A stretch of DNA of 64,000 nucleotides from Halanaerobium sp. MA284_MarDTE_T2 (GTDB lineage Bacteria > Bacillota > Halanaerobiia > Halanaerobiales > Halanaerobiaceae). The stretch covers positions 1 through 64,000 of the forward strand of contig NZ_QPJE01000005.1 in the NCBI RefSeq assembly GCF_003337245.1, read 5' to 3'. How positions within the stretch are numbered: the stretch's first letter is position 1; each line of letters starts with the position of its first letter. The position numbers and the translations under genes are program-made. Of this stretch, positions 35,230 through 44,888 are shown piece after piece. Under the pieces are notes generated by a model. That model saw only the letters and a program-made list of their open reading frames with translations. It did not search any database and was not told the origin of the DNA.

Positions 35230-37098
35230 TTGCAGTATAAAGAAAAAATTAATAAAAATTTACATAGAATTTCAAATCCAGAAAGATATATTGGTAATGA
35301 ATGGAATTCTGTTAGAAAAGAATGGTCACCAGATAAACTAAAAATTGCACTTGCGTTTCCTGATGTTTATGAACTTGCTATGTCACATTTAGGTTTAAAA
35401 ATACTTTATCATCTGATAAATTCTGAAGAAGAATTTATTGCAGAAAGAGTTTATGCTCCCTGGACTGATATGGAGAAATTAATGAGAGATATTGACATTC
35501 CTTTATTTACACTGGAGAGCTATCATGAAATTAAAGATTTTGACTTAATTGGATTTACACTTCAGTATGAGATGAGTTATACAAATATATTAAATATGCT
35601 TGATTTGAGTGGTATTTCTATTTACAGCTGTGAAAGGAAAGAAGAAGCTCCTCTTGTTATTGCTGGTGGGGCAAATGTTTTTAATCCGGAACCGATAGCT
35701 GATTTCATTGATTTATTTTTTGTAGGAGAAGCAGAAGATTTAATTATACCATTTCTTAAAAAATATCAGCAGCTTAAAGATAGTTTTTTGAATAAAAAAG
35801 AAATTTTAGTTGAATTAAATAAATTATCAGGTATTTATGTACCTTCACTGTATGATGTTAAATATGAAGACAGAAAAGTTTTGTCATATAGCAGCTCCAA
35901 AACAGATAAAGAAAAAGTGAAAAAACAGCTGGTGAAAAATCTCGATCAAGCATTTTATCCGGTTAATTTTATTGTACCTTATAAAGATACAGTTCATGAT
36001 AGAATTGTTCTAGAAATTTCAAGAGGGTGTACAAGAAGCTGTAGATTTTGTGAAGCCGGAATGACCTACCGGCCTGTCAGAGAAAGAAGTATAGAAAGGC
36101 TTGTTGATCTGGCTGAAAGAGCTGTTGACAGTACCGGTTTTGAAGAAATATCTCTTACTTCTTTAAGCACAGTAGATTATATAGAAATAAAAAAACTTGT
36201 AAAAGAAATGAACCGCCGTTTTAGTGATAGAAAGATAAGCATTTCTCTTTCTTCATTAAGAGTGGATAAATTTTCTGTGGAACTGGCAGAAGAAGTTCAG
36301 AAAGTCCGCAAAACTGGTCTAACTTTTGCACCTGAGGCTGGTACACAGCGTTTGAGAGATGTTATTAATAAAAATGTGGATGAACAAGAACTCTACAGTG
36401 CAGCTCGAGCTGCTTTTGAAAGCGGCTGGTCAAAAATAAAGCTTTATTTTATGATTGGTCTGCCAATAGAAACTATGGAAGATATAGAAGGTATAGTTAG
36501 AATGGCCAGAAAGGTTCTGGAAATTGGTCGTCAAATAAGAAGAAATACCAAAAAAAAGATGAGGCAGATAGAAATTTCAGTCAGTGTATCAACATTCATT
36601 CCCAAACCTTTCACTCCGTTTCAGTGGGTAAAGATGGATGAGGTTGAAGAAATTATAGAAAAACAGAATTATTTGCGTGATAATCTAAGGGGAAGGGGAT
36701 TAAACTTCAGCTGGAATGATCCAGAATTAAGCAGGCTTGAGGGAGTTATAGCTCGTGGAGACAGGAGACTTGCACCTGTTATTGCAGATGCCTGGAAAAA
36801 AGGAAGTAGATTTGAAGGATGGAACGAATTATTCAATCCACGACTCTGGGGAGAAGCTTTTAGAGAAAATGATATTAATCCCAAAGATTATCTGTGCATG
36901 AGGGAGGACGAAGAAGTATTCCCCTGGGAAATACTGGATATTGGTGTCAGCAGGGATTTTTTATTTAAAGAATATCAAAAATCTTTTAGTGGTGAGAGAA
37001 CGGCTGACTGCAGATTTGAAAGCTGTACAGGCTGTGCAGTCTGTGACAGCTTTTCTGCTGGTTTGGAACTGATGAGTGGTGATGGAAATGCTTTATAG
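35230..37098 (+). CDS. B12-binding-like radical SAM protein (TIGR03960 family)
   Basis: A 622-residue protein. The N-terminal region resembles a cobalamin-binding fold (ALAFPDVYELAMSHLGLKIL; APLVIAGGANVFNPEPIADF split near 135-155). A radical SAM domain with CTRSCRFCEAGM near 267-278 follows, and the protein ends in a Cys-rich tail (CRFESCTGCAVCDS). The substrate is unknown. It is almost always followed by a DUF2344 protein, as here, and sometimes fused to it. TTG start after GAGGTGG. Linkage to RNase G and rplU is conserved. Confidence 0.85.
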   Translation: MQYKEKINKNLHRISNPERYIGNEWNSVRKEWSPDKLKIALAFPDVYELAMSHLGLKILYHLINSEEEFIAERVYAPWTDMEKLMRDIDIPLFTLESYHEIKDFDLIGFTLQYEMSYTNILNMLDLSGISIYSCERKEEAPLVIAGGANVFNPEPIADFIDLFFVGEAEDLIIPFLKKYQQLKDSFLNKKEILVELNKLSGIYVPSLYDVKYEDRKVLSYSSSKTDKEKVKKQLVKNLDQAFYPVNFIVPYKDTVHDRIVLEISRGCTRSCRFCEAGMTYRPVRERSIERLVDLAERAVDSTGFEEISLTSLSTVDYIEIKKLVKEMNRRFSDRKISISLSSLRVDKFSVELAEEVQKVRKTGLTFAPEAGTQRLRDVINKNVDEQELYSAARAAFESGWSKIKLYFMIGLPIETMEDIEGIVRMARKVLEIGRQIRRNTKKKMRQIEISVSVSTFIPKPFTPFQWVKMDEVEEIIEKQNYLRDNLRGRGLNFSWNDPELSRLEGVIARGDRRLAPVIADAWKKGSRFEGWNELFNPRLWGEAFRENDINPKDYLCMREDEEVFPWEILDIGVSRDFLFKEYQKSFSGERTADCRFESCTGCAVCDSFSAGLELMSGDGNAL

Positions 37099-37789
37099 AA
37101 TAAAATTTTCCAAACTTGAGGATGTTATGTATATATCTCACCTTCAGCTTATAAAAACACTGAGGAGAATTGTTAGACGGTCCAAACTTCCTGCTGTTTT
37201 TAGTGGTGGATTTAATCCACAGATAAAATTATCAGTAGGACCTCCACTTGCAGTGGGAATTATCAGCAGAGGAGAATATTTTGATTTAGAATTAGCGGAA
37301 AAGTTGGAAACAGAAGTGATTATTAACAGATTAAATAATGTTTCTCCATCAGGAGTAAGATTTATTCAAGCAGTTAAAATAGATAAAAGCACAAAATCTT
37401 TATCTTCTATTTTAAATACTGCTGTATATACAATAAATTTTAATTTTAATGAAAATTTGAATTTAAAAAAGCAGAAAAAAATGCTGGATGAATTTATGAA
37501 AGAAGATAAAATTATCGTTGTCCGAAAAAGGCGAAATAAAGCAGATAGAGAAGTGGACTTAAAACCGAGAATATTTTCTGCTGAAATTGTGGAAAAAGAT
37601 TTATGGAAGTTTGCTGTTGTCACAGGCAGCAGAGGAAATGTGAGGCCTGAAGAATTAAATAAAGCACTGATGAAAAAATATTCATCAGTGAACAAAATTA
37701 CTCCACTTGATGTAATAAGAGAGGGAGTTTTTGTTAATAAAAACAACAAATTTTATAGTCCATATTCAGACAGCATTGTCAGGAGTTGA
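37088..37789 (+). CDS. DUF2344 / TIGR03936 family protein
   Basis: A protein of about 233 residues, partner of the preceding radical SAM protein. The N-terminus LYRIKFSKLEDVMYISHLQL and SGGFNPQIKLSVGPPLAVGI near 44-63 are family hallmarks. The start is ATG 37088 (ATG 37082 and GTGs just upstream are alternatives), overlapping the previous gene. The function is unknown; an RNA-modification role has been suggested only by gene linkage. Confidence 0.82.
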   Translation: MLYRIKFSKLEDVMYISHLQLIKTLRRIVRRSKLPAVFSGGFNPQIKLSVGPPLAVGIISRGEYFDLELAEKLETEVIINRLNNVSPSGVRFIQAVKIDKSTKSLSSILNTAVYTINFNFNENLNLKKQKKMLDEFMKEDKIIVVRKRRNKADREVDLKPRIFSAEIVEKDLWKFAVVTGSRGNVRPEELNKALMKKYSSVNKITPLDVIREGVFVNKNNKFYSPYSDSIVRS

Positions 37790-37794
37790 GAACG

Positions 37795-39477
37795 ATGAGC
37801 AGACAGATAATTATTAATTCAGAATATAGAGAAAGAAGGGCAGCACTGGTAAATAATAATTCTTTAGAAGATTTATTTTTTGAAAGAGATACTTATCACA
37901 AAATTGCAGGCAATATTTACCGGGGAAGAGTCCAGGATGTTCTTCCGGGTATGCAGGCTGCTTTTGTTGATATAGGTATTTCTAAAAACGCATTTATTCA
38001 TTTAAATGATCTTTATCCACTTCTGGATAATAATCAAAAAAATATGTTGAAAGAAAAGAAATTAAATATTAAACATGTACTTCAGCCAGGACAGTGGCTG
38101 TTGGTACAGGTAGTTAAAGAGCCGATGGGCAGTAAAGGTGCAAAAGTAACCTGTAAAATTTCCATACCGGGTAGATATTTTGTATATATTCCTTTTGACA
38201 GTAAAATTGGTGTCTCCAGGCGTATTACTGATAATGACGAAAGGGACAGATTGCGTGATATTGCGGCAGAGCTTAAATCTGATAAAGAAGGTTTAATTAT
38301 TAGAACAAATGCTTATAAAAAAGATTTTAATAGTTTTAAAAATGACTATAATTTCCTTTCTGGTACCTGGAAAAGAATTAGGAATCAGTTTTTAAAAAGT
38401 TCCAGTATAGAAAGACTTTATCAGGAAGAAGACCTCTTAAAAAATTTAATAAGGGATTATTTAGATCATAATATTGATAGAGTAGTGGTAGATGACAAAA
38501 AAGATTATCAGAGATTAATGGACTTAACATCAACTTTTGCGCCAGAGTTAAAAAGCAGAATCGCACTTTATCAGAGGAATATACCTATTCTGGCAGCATA
38601 TAATATAGAAAAAGAAATTGAAAGTCTTTTAAAAAGGAGAGTCTGGTTAAAATCAGGTGGTTATATTGTTATAGATAATACTGAAGCCCTTGTCTCTATT
38701 GATGTAAATACAGGTAAATTTGTGGGCAAAAAAAACCTGCAGGACACTATAGTTAAAACCAATAAAGAAGCTGCAGAAGAGATTGCCCGTCAGTTAAAAT
38801 TGAGAGATATAGGTGGTATAATTATTATTGATTTTATTGATATGAAAAAATATGAAGATCAGCAGGAAGTAATAAATCTGCTGGAAGGTGAATTAAAAAA
38901 AGACAGGACAAAAACATCTATTTTAGGTTTAACCCAGCTTGGTCTTCTTGAGATGACTAGAAAAAAGGTTAGAGAAGGTTTTGGAACATTGATGCAGAAA
39001 GATTGTCCCTGCTGTGGAGGAACAGGACAGGTTTTATCTGAATCAACTGTTGCAATGAAAGTTATAAGAAAAATTGATGAAATAACTTCTAGAGAAAATT
39101 ATCAGGCAATAGCACTTGAACTGCATCCGGAAGTTGCAGCTGTGCTGATTGGTTCAGGTGGAGATAAGCTTAAAGAACTGGAAGATGAGTTTGGTATAAA
39201 TATTTATATTTCTGGTAATGCAGAATTAAGATATGAAGATATTGTGCTAGAAAAAGGAAGCAAAGAGGAAATGAAGCCCGATAGTTTGGATATCAATCCT
39301 GGAGACAGGATGAGGGTTGTAATAGAAGAAGAACATGCAAGTAATTCCAGTTCTGGTATAGCTAGAATTGATGGCTTTATAATTATAGTTAATGGAGCAG
39401 GTAATATGGTAGGAACTGATGTAGAAATAGAAATTGATGATCTGCATCGGACTTATGCCAGAGCACATTTAACTTGA
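37795..39477 (+). CDS. rng: ribonuclease G/E family endoribonuclease
   Basis: A 560-residue enzyme. An S1-like domain (NIYRGRVQDVLPGMQAAFVD split over about 40-60) is followed by the catalytic DNase I-like domain, with metal-binding Asp residues in VSIDVNTGKF near 301-310 and IIIIDFIDMKKY near 343-354. The zinc-link CPCCGGTGQV lies near 404-413. It processes rRNA and mRNA. ATG 37795 follows AGGAG. The rplU promoter overlaps its stop codon. Confidence 0.92.
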   Translation: MSRQIIINSEYRERRAALVNNNSLEDLFFERDTYHKIAGNIYRGRVQDVLPGMQAAFVDIGISKNAFIHLNDLYPLLDNNQKNMLKEKKLNIKHVLQPGQWLLVQVVKEPMGSKGAKVTCKISIPGRYFVYIPFDSKIGVSRRITDNDERDRLRDIAAELKSDKEGLIIRTNAYKKDFNSFKNDYNFLSGTWKRIRNQFLKSSSIERLYQEEDLLKNLIRDYLDHNIDRVVVDDKKDYQRLMDLTSTFAPELKSRIALYQRNIPILAAYNIEKEIESLLKRRVWLKSGGYIVIDNTEALVSIDVNTGKFVGKKNLQDTIVKTNKEAAEEIARQLKLRDIGGIIIIDFIDMKKYEDQQEVINLLEGELKKDRTKTSILGLTQLGLLEMTRKKVREGFGTLMQKDCPCCGGTGQVLSESTVAMKVIRKIDEITSRENYQAIALELHPEVAAVLIGSGGDKLKELEDEFGINIYISGNAELRYEDIVLEKGSKEEMKPDSLDINPGDRMRVVIEEEHASNSSSGIARIDGFIIIVNGAGNMVGTDVEIEIDDLHRTYARAHLT

Positions 39478-39502
39478 CTATAATTAAATAATATGCTAAA
39501 AT
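39474..39502 (+). promoter_or_regulatory. predicted promoter of rplU-rpmA
   Basis: TTGACT (39474-39479), which includes the rng stop codon, and TAAAAT (39497-39502) are separated by 17 bases. Transcription would start at about 39509, just ahead of the L21 leader. Confidence 0.7.
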
Positions 39503-39515
39503 AAATATCTGGAAT

Positions 39516-39625
39516 TAATTTTTCAGATCCTCACTTAGGTGAGAATGCCAAAACCGCACGGGAAAGGTCTGAAATCTCATTTGTAATATGAGTACCTTTA
39601 TCCGGCGAGTCTGAGGTAGGGGAGG
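39516..39625 (+). promoter_or_regulatory. L21 ribosomal protein leader RNA
   Basis: This 5' untranslated region has the layout of the Firmicutes L21 leader. TCAGATCC (about 39523-39530) can pair with GGTCTGA (about 39566-39572), enclosing a CTCACTTAGGTGAG hairpin and the segment AATGCCAAAACCGCACGGG. A second hairpin follows (ATCTCATTTGTAATATGAGT). In this class L21 protein is thought to bind its own leader and repress. The boundaries are approximate, and the call rests on position and pairings rather than a covariance search. Confidence 0.75.
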
Positions 39626-39636
39626 TGTATGTAGAA

Positions 39637-39948
39637 ATGTATGCAATTATTAAAACTGGCGGGAAACAATACCGTGTAAAAGAAGACCAGATCATTAAAG
39701 TAGAAAAACTCCCTGTAGAAGAAGGAGAAATAGTAGAATTTGATAAAGTTTTAGCTTTTTCTGATGATGATGGTTTTAAAGCTGGAACTCCTTTTGTTGA
39801 TGGAGCATCAGTAAAGGCTAAAGTTATCGAGCAGGGTAAAAATAAGAAGATTGTGGTTTTCAAATATAAACCTAAAATTAGATATCGTAAAAAAACCGGG
39901 CACAGACAGCCGTATACTAAAGTTTTGATTGAAAGTATTGAAGCATAA
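39637..39948 (+). CDS. rplU: 50S ribosomal protein L21
   Basis: A 103-residue L21 with the standard N-terminus [14 protein letters not shown] and the C-terminal [22 protein letters not shown] 39637 gives the family length; the in-frame GTG 39625 lies inside the Shine-Dalgarno sequence. rpmA follows after 38 bases with no Prp protease gene between. Confidence 0.96.
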   Translation: MYAIIKTGGKQYRVKEDQIIKVEKLPVEEGEIVEFDKVLAFSDDDGFKAGTPFVDGASVKAKVIEQGKNKKIVVFKYKPKIRYRKKTGHRQPYTKVLIESIEA

Positions 39949-39986
39949 ATATTATTTTAATTTTTTGTTTAAGGGGGGTGGAGAGA

Positions 39987-40265
39987 TTGTCCCAGAAAAA
40001 GGGTGTTGGTAGTTCCAAAAATGGTCGTGATAGTGAATCGAAACGACTGGGAGTAAAAGAGTTTGACGGTGAATTTGTGTCTGCCGGCAGTATTTTAGTG
40101 CGTCAAAGAGGTACTAAATTTAAGCCAGGTTTAAATGTAGGCAGAGGTAGTGATGATACATTATTCTCCAAAGTAGATGGATTTGTTAAATTTGAGAGAA
40201 AAGGCAGAAAAAACCGCCAGATTAGTGTATATACTGAAAGTCAGGTTGCTGCTATTTCAAGCTAA
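39987..40265 (+). CDS. rpmA: 50S ribosomal protein L27, without N-terminal extension
   Basis: A 92-residue L27 ([35 protein letters not shown]). TTG 39987 lies 8 bases after AAGGGGGG and gives [10 protein letters not shown], so the N-terminus is already mature-like. The upstream GTG 39978 would add only MERL and also lacks the FASKKG cleavage site seen in most Firmicutes. This agrees with the absence of prp. Confidence 0.95.
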   Translation: MSQKKGVGSSKNGRDSESKRLGVKEFDGEFVSAGSILVRQRGTKFKPGLNVGRGSDDTLFSKVDGFVKFERKGRKNRQISVYTESQVAAISS

Positions 40266-40280
40266 TATATGAAATATTAT

Positions 40281-40315
40281 CCCTCAGTGCTGTTTAGTAC
40301 TGGGGGTTTTTCTTG
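40281..40315 (+). terminator. rho-independent terminator after rpmA
   Basis: CCCTCAGTGC, a short loop and GTACTGGGGG form a 10-bp stem with two G-U pairs, followed by TTTTTCTT. Confidence 0.88.
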
Positions 40316-40393
40316 TATTATTAGTGTTATATAATATCTGATGTTTAGAAAAGTATCTGTAAATTGTTATTATATTAGATGTAACGGTTCTAA

Positions 40394-41683
<1,290 letters not shown>

Positions 41684-41694
41684 AGGTGAAAAAT

Positions 41695-41991
41695 ATGTCA
41701 AAATTAACTGGAAAGCAGAGAAGTTTTCTGCGTGCACAAGCAAATAATCTTGACCCTGTTGTTCATGTAGGTAAAGATGGGATAAATGAATCAGTAATAA
41801 ATCAGGTTGATAAAGCATTAGAAGATCATGAATTATTAAAGGTTCGTATTTTAGAATCTACAGGTAGATCAACAAAATCTTGTGCTGATGAGCTGGCTGC
41901 AGCTGCAGCTGCATCAGTAGTACAGGTTATTGGAGGAATTGCAGTTCTTTTTAGACCGAATGATAAAGAAAGCAGCTACCAGCTTCCTTAG
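41695..41991 (+). CDS. yhbY: CRM-domain RNA-binding protein YhbY
   Basis: A 98-residue CRS1-YhbY domain protein (KLTGKQRSFLRAQANNLDPV, VGKDGINESV) that associates with pre-50S ribosomes. ATG 41695 follows AGAGGTG, 11 bases after obgE. The final GGIAVLFRPN is characteristic of the family. Confidence 0.92.
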   Translation: MSKLTGKQRSFLRAQANNLDPVVHVGKDGINESVINQVDKALEDHELLKVRILESTGRSTKSCADELAAAAAASVVQVIGGIAVLFRPNDKESSYQLP

Positions 41992-42022
41992 TCCAGGAAA
42001 AAACATAAAAGCGGTGTTTTTA

Positions 42023-43960
42023 ATGTCAATACTAAATATAAATAATATCAAAAAATCATATGGAATAACAGATGTTTTAAAGAGTTTTTCTCTTAACTTA
42101 AATAAAGGCGAAAGAGTGGGATTAATAGGAGCAAATGGTTCCGGGAAAACAACAGTTTTTAAAATAATTGCAGGTTTAGAGAGCTGTGAGGGTAATATTT
42201 CCATCCGCAGTGATAAAACGATTGGATACTTAAAACAACTGTCGGATTTTGCAGATGATAAGACGATTTATGATGAACTTTTATCTGTTTTTGCTGATGT
42301 AATTGAAATGATAGATAATTTAAATAAGATGGAAAAAAAGATTGCTCAGCTTGGTGAAAAAGCTGATGAATCTCAGGAAGTAAAATTAAAATTGGAAAAA
42401 TTGATGCAAGAATACAGTGATTTACAGCAGGAATTTAATGCTGGAGTTGGATATGAATACGAAAGCAGAATTAAGCAAGTTGCTGTTGGACTTGGTTTTA
42501 GTGAAAAAGAAATATTTAATAAAAAGCTGGTCCAGTTAAGTGGAGGAGAAAAAACACGGCTTGGTTTGATAAAACTTCTTCTGTTAAAACCTGATATTTT
42601 GCTACTTGATGAGCCGACAAATCATCTTGATTTAAAATCTGTGGAATGGCTGGAAAATTACTTAAAAGATTATGAAGGAACTTTACTTGTTATTTCACAT
42701 GATAGATATTTTTTGGATAATGTGGTTGAAAGAATAGTAGAAATCAAAAATGGTAAAAATGAAGATTATGCAGGAAATTATTCTTACTATCAGAAAGAAA
42801 GAAAACGCCGATATAAACAGAGATTAAAAGAATATAAGAACCAGCAAAAAAAGATTAAACAGCTGGAAGAAGCAATAGAACGGCTTTATGTCTGGGGCAG
42901 ATCTCGTGATAGTGAAAAAATGTTTAAAAGAGCTAAAGCCATGCAGAAGAGACTGGATAAAATTGATCGTATCGAAAAACCAAGATTAAAAGCTCCTAAG
43001 ATTAAACTTTCGCTGGATAAGGGTATTCGAGGTGGAGATGAAGTTTTAAAAGTCAGTAATCTTTCCAAAAGCTTTTCCAATTTAGAGCTTCTGGATGATG
43101 TTAATATATCACTTTTTAGAGGAGATAAAGCGGCTGTTATTGGAGATAACGGTTCAGGAAAATCAACATTATTGAAAATTATAATGAGTGAGTTGGAAGC
43201 AGATTCTGGTAAGGTAAAAATTGGTGCTAATGTCTATCCAGCTTTTTATAGGCAGGAATTTAGTGGTTTTAACGAAAATGATGATCTTATAACTGCTCTG
43301 CAGAGGGAGACATATGTAACAAAATCGGAAGCGAGAAATTTACTTGCTGCCTTTTTATTTACAGGAGATGATGTTTTCAAAAAAGTTTCTCAGCTGAGTG
43401 GGGGAGAAAAAAGCCGTCTGCGGCTGCTTCAGCTTATGACTGGTAATTATAATTTTTTAATCCTTGATGAACCTACTAATCATCTTGATCTTGCTTCCAG
43501 AGAAGTATTAGAGGAAGCACTGGAAAATTATGAGGGTACAGTTTTAGCTGTATCTCATGATAGATATTTTCTTGATAAAGTAGTTGATTATATATATGAG
43601 CTGGAAAATAAATCTTTAAAAAAATATTATGGCAGTTATAGTTACTATAAAAACAAGAAAAAGGATAATCAGTCAAAGGAAAGTGATAGTGATGACAAAG
43701 TAAATAAAGGCAAATTAGATTATGAAAAGCAGAAGCAGAAACGAGCTAAAGAAAACAGAAAACAGCAGCGATTTATGGAAATAGAAGAAGAAATCACAGC
43801 TGCAGAACGGGAATTGGAAATTCTCGAAACTAAAATGACAGAACCAGAAAATATTGATAATTTTGAGCTGCTGCAGGATTTAAAAGAAAAATATGATAGA
43901 AAAAGCCGCCTGCTTGAAAAACTTTATGAAGAGTGGGAAGAACTATTAGAATTAGAATAA
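42023..43960 (+). CDS. ABC-F family ATPase (Uup/YdiF type)
   Basis: A 645-residue soluble protein with two ABC domains and no membrane segments. Walker A GANGSGKTT (about 35-43) and GDNGSGKST, signatures LSGGEKTRL and LSGGEKSRL, and two LLLDEPTNHLD-type Walker B motifs are present. A long charged interdomain linker (about 235-310) and a C-terminal coiled coil (about 560-645) place it near Uup/YdiF. ABC-F proteins act on ribosomes; this subtype is not clearly an antibiotic-resistance type. Confidence 0.9.
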   Translation: MSILNINNIKKSYGITDVLKSFSLNLNKGERVGLIGANGSGKTTVFKIIAGLESCEGNISIRSDKTIGYLKQLSDFADDKTIYDELLSVFADVIEMIDNLNKMEKKIAQLGEKADESQEVKLKLEKLMQEYSDLQQEFNAGVGYEYESRIKQVAVGLGFSEKEIFNKKLVQLSGGEKTRLGLIKLLLLKPDILLLDEPTNHLDLKSVEWLENYLKDYEGTLLVISHDRYFLDNVVERIVEIKNGKNEDYAGNYSYYQKERKRRYKQRLKEYKNQQKKIKQLEEAIERLYVWGRSRDSEKMFKRAKAMQKRLDKIDRIEKPRLKAPKIKLSLDKGIRGGDEVLKVSNLSKSFSNLELLDDVNISLFRGDKAAVIGDNGSGKSTLLKIIMSELEADSGKVKIGANVYPAFYRQEFSGFNENDDLITALQRETYVTKSEARNLLAAFLFTGDDVFKKVSQLSGGEKSRLRLLQLMTGNYNFLILDEPTNHLDLASREVLEEALENYEGTVLAVSHDRYFLDKVVDYIYELENKSLKKYYGSYSYYKNKKKDNQSKESDSDDKVNKGKLDYEKQKQKRAKENRKQQRFMEIEEEITAAERELEILETKMTEPENIDNFELLQDLKEKYDRKSRLLEKLYEEWEELLELE

Positions 43961-43979
43961 AAAATTCATCTCAAATATG

Positions 43980-44010
43980 CCAGATATCTTAATATCTGGT
44001 TGTTTTTTGT
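43980..44010 (+). terminator. rho-independent terminator after the ABC-F gene
   Basis: CCAGATAT, a CTTA loop and ATATCTGG give a perfect 8-bp stem followed by TTGTTTTTTG. Confidence 0.85.
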
Positions 44011-44101
44011 TAATATACCCTTACTTCTTTCCATAAACAAAAACTTTCGATAATAACCACTTCCAGGGTCAATCTAAAAACGATAAATTCTTGTTATATT
44101 C

Positions 44102-44290
44102 TAAATTTGCTGCATAATTATCTGAACTAAAAAAAGAATTAAATTGGTTGAGAGAAGTTACAAGCAAAATCCAAAATGAAACGCCTAAGAAAAGAAAGCT
44201 CAAACAATTGGTACAAAGCAAAGAATAAATTAGATTAGAGTACACGAAAAAGTAGCTAATGTTTTGTCTAATTTTATTTTATCAGTAGAA
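44102..44290 (+). pseudogene. decayed TnpB (OrfB, IS605/IS607 family) fragment
   Basis: No open frame survives, but pieces in shifting frames read like TnpB: LSELKKELNWLREVTSKIQ (from about 44119), KRKLKQLVQSKE (from about 44190) and VHEKVANVLSNFILSV (from about 44240). These match the central TnpB region in order, with stops and frameshifts between and a large internal deletion. It marks a dead insertion sequence. The rest of 44011-44405 shows no gene. Confidence 0.6.
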
Positions 44291-44405
44291 AAACTTTCTC
44301 CCCATTTTTGGGAAGAACAGCTTTTATTAATTCCACAACTTGGACTTCCTTCTACTCCAATTATCGCAGAAATTTTATTATAAACTTATATTTTTGAGTT
44401 TGCGC

Positions 44406-44434
44406 TTGTAAATTCATTATCAATGTACTATAAT
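44406..44434 (+). promoter_or_regulatory. predicted promoter of the truncated flavodoxin-like gene
   Basis: TTGTAA (44406-44411) and TATAAT (44429-44434) have a 17-base spacing, 54 bases before the start codon. Confidence 0.5.
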
Positions 44435-44487
44435 TAGTTTAACATAAACGCGGATATTTAACATCTAAGTTAAAAGGAGGCAGGAAA

Positions 44488-44811
44488 ATGGAATTAAATG
44501 AAAAGCAGCTTAAATTGTGTGAAGAAAATACCGAAGATTTTTCTAATTTAAAGGCTTTATTTATTAACTGTACTCTTAAAAAATCACCCAAGATCTCAAA
44601 TACAAGGGGATTAATGGATGTAGCAAAGGCAATTATGGAAAAAAATTTGGAAAATGATTTTACCCAGAGAAATACAACTTTTATGACCTGGAATTTAATG
44701 CACCTGGCCAAGATGCTTAAGGGAAATGATGGAATTACTGCCCACGGCAATCAGCGCAGTGCCTGGGATGCAGGCTGCAGCTTCGATCATCCAAATCCAG
44801 AATATAGATAG
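44488..44811 (+). pseudogene. NAD(P)H-dependent FMN reductase/flavodoxin-like protein with in-frame internal deletion
   Basis: A 107-residue open frame with a good AAAGGAGG site. Residues about 20-52 (LKALFINCTLKKSPKISNTR, AKAIMEKN) look like the first beta-alpha unit of flavodoxin-fold oxidoreductases. Residues about 62-107 (TFMTWNLMHLAKMLKGN, HGNQRSAWDAGC, ending NPEYR) look like the C-terminal end of the same family, where the full protein is roughly twice as long. The centre with the FMN loops appears to be deleted in frame. It may still be translated but should not bind flavin normally. Confidence 0.65.
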
Positions 44812-44888
44812 GAAATGAGATAAGAAAATATTTAAATTTAAAATTAGTTTTTGTATTGTGGAGGAAGAGTGAATCGAAGGAGGTCAAA

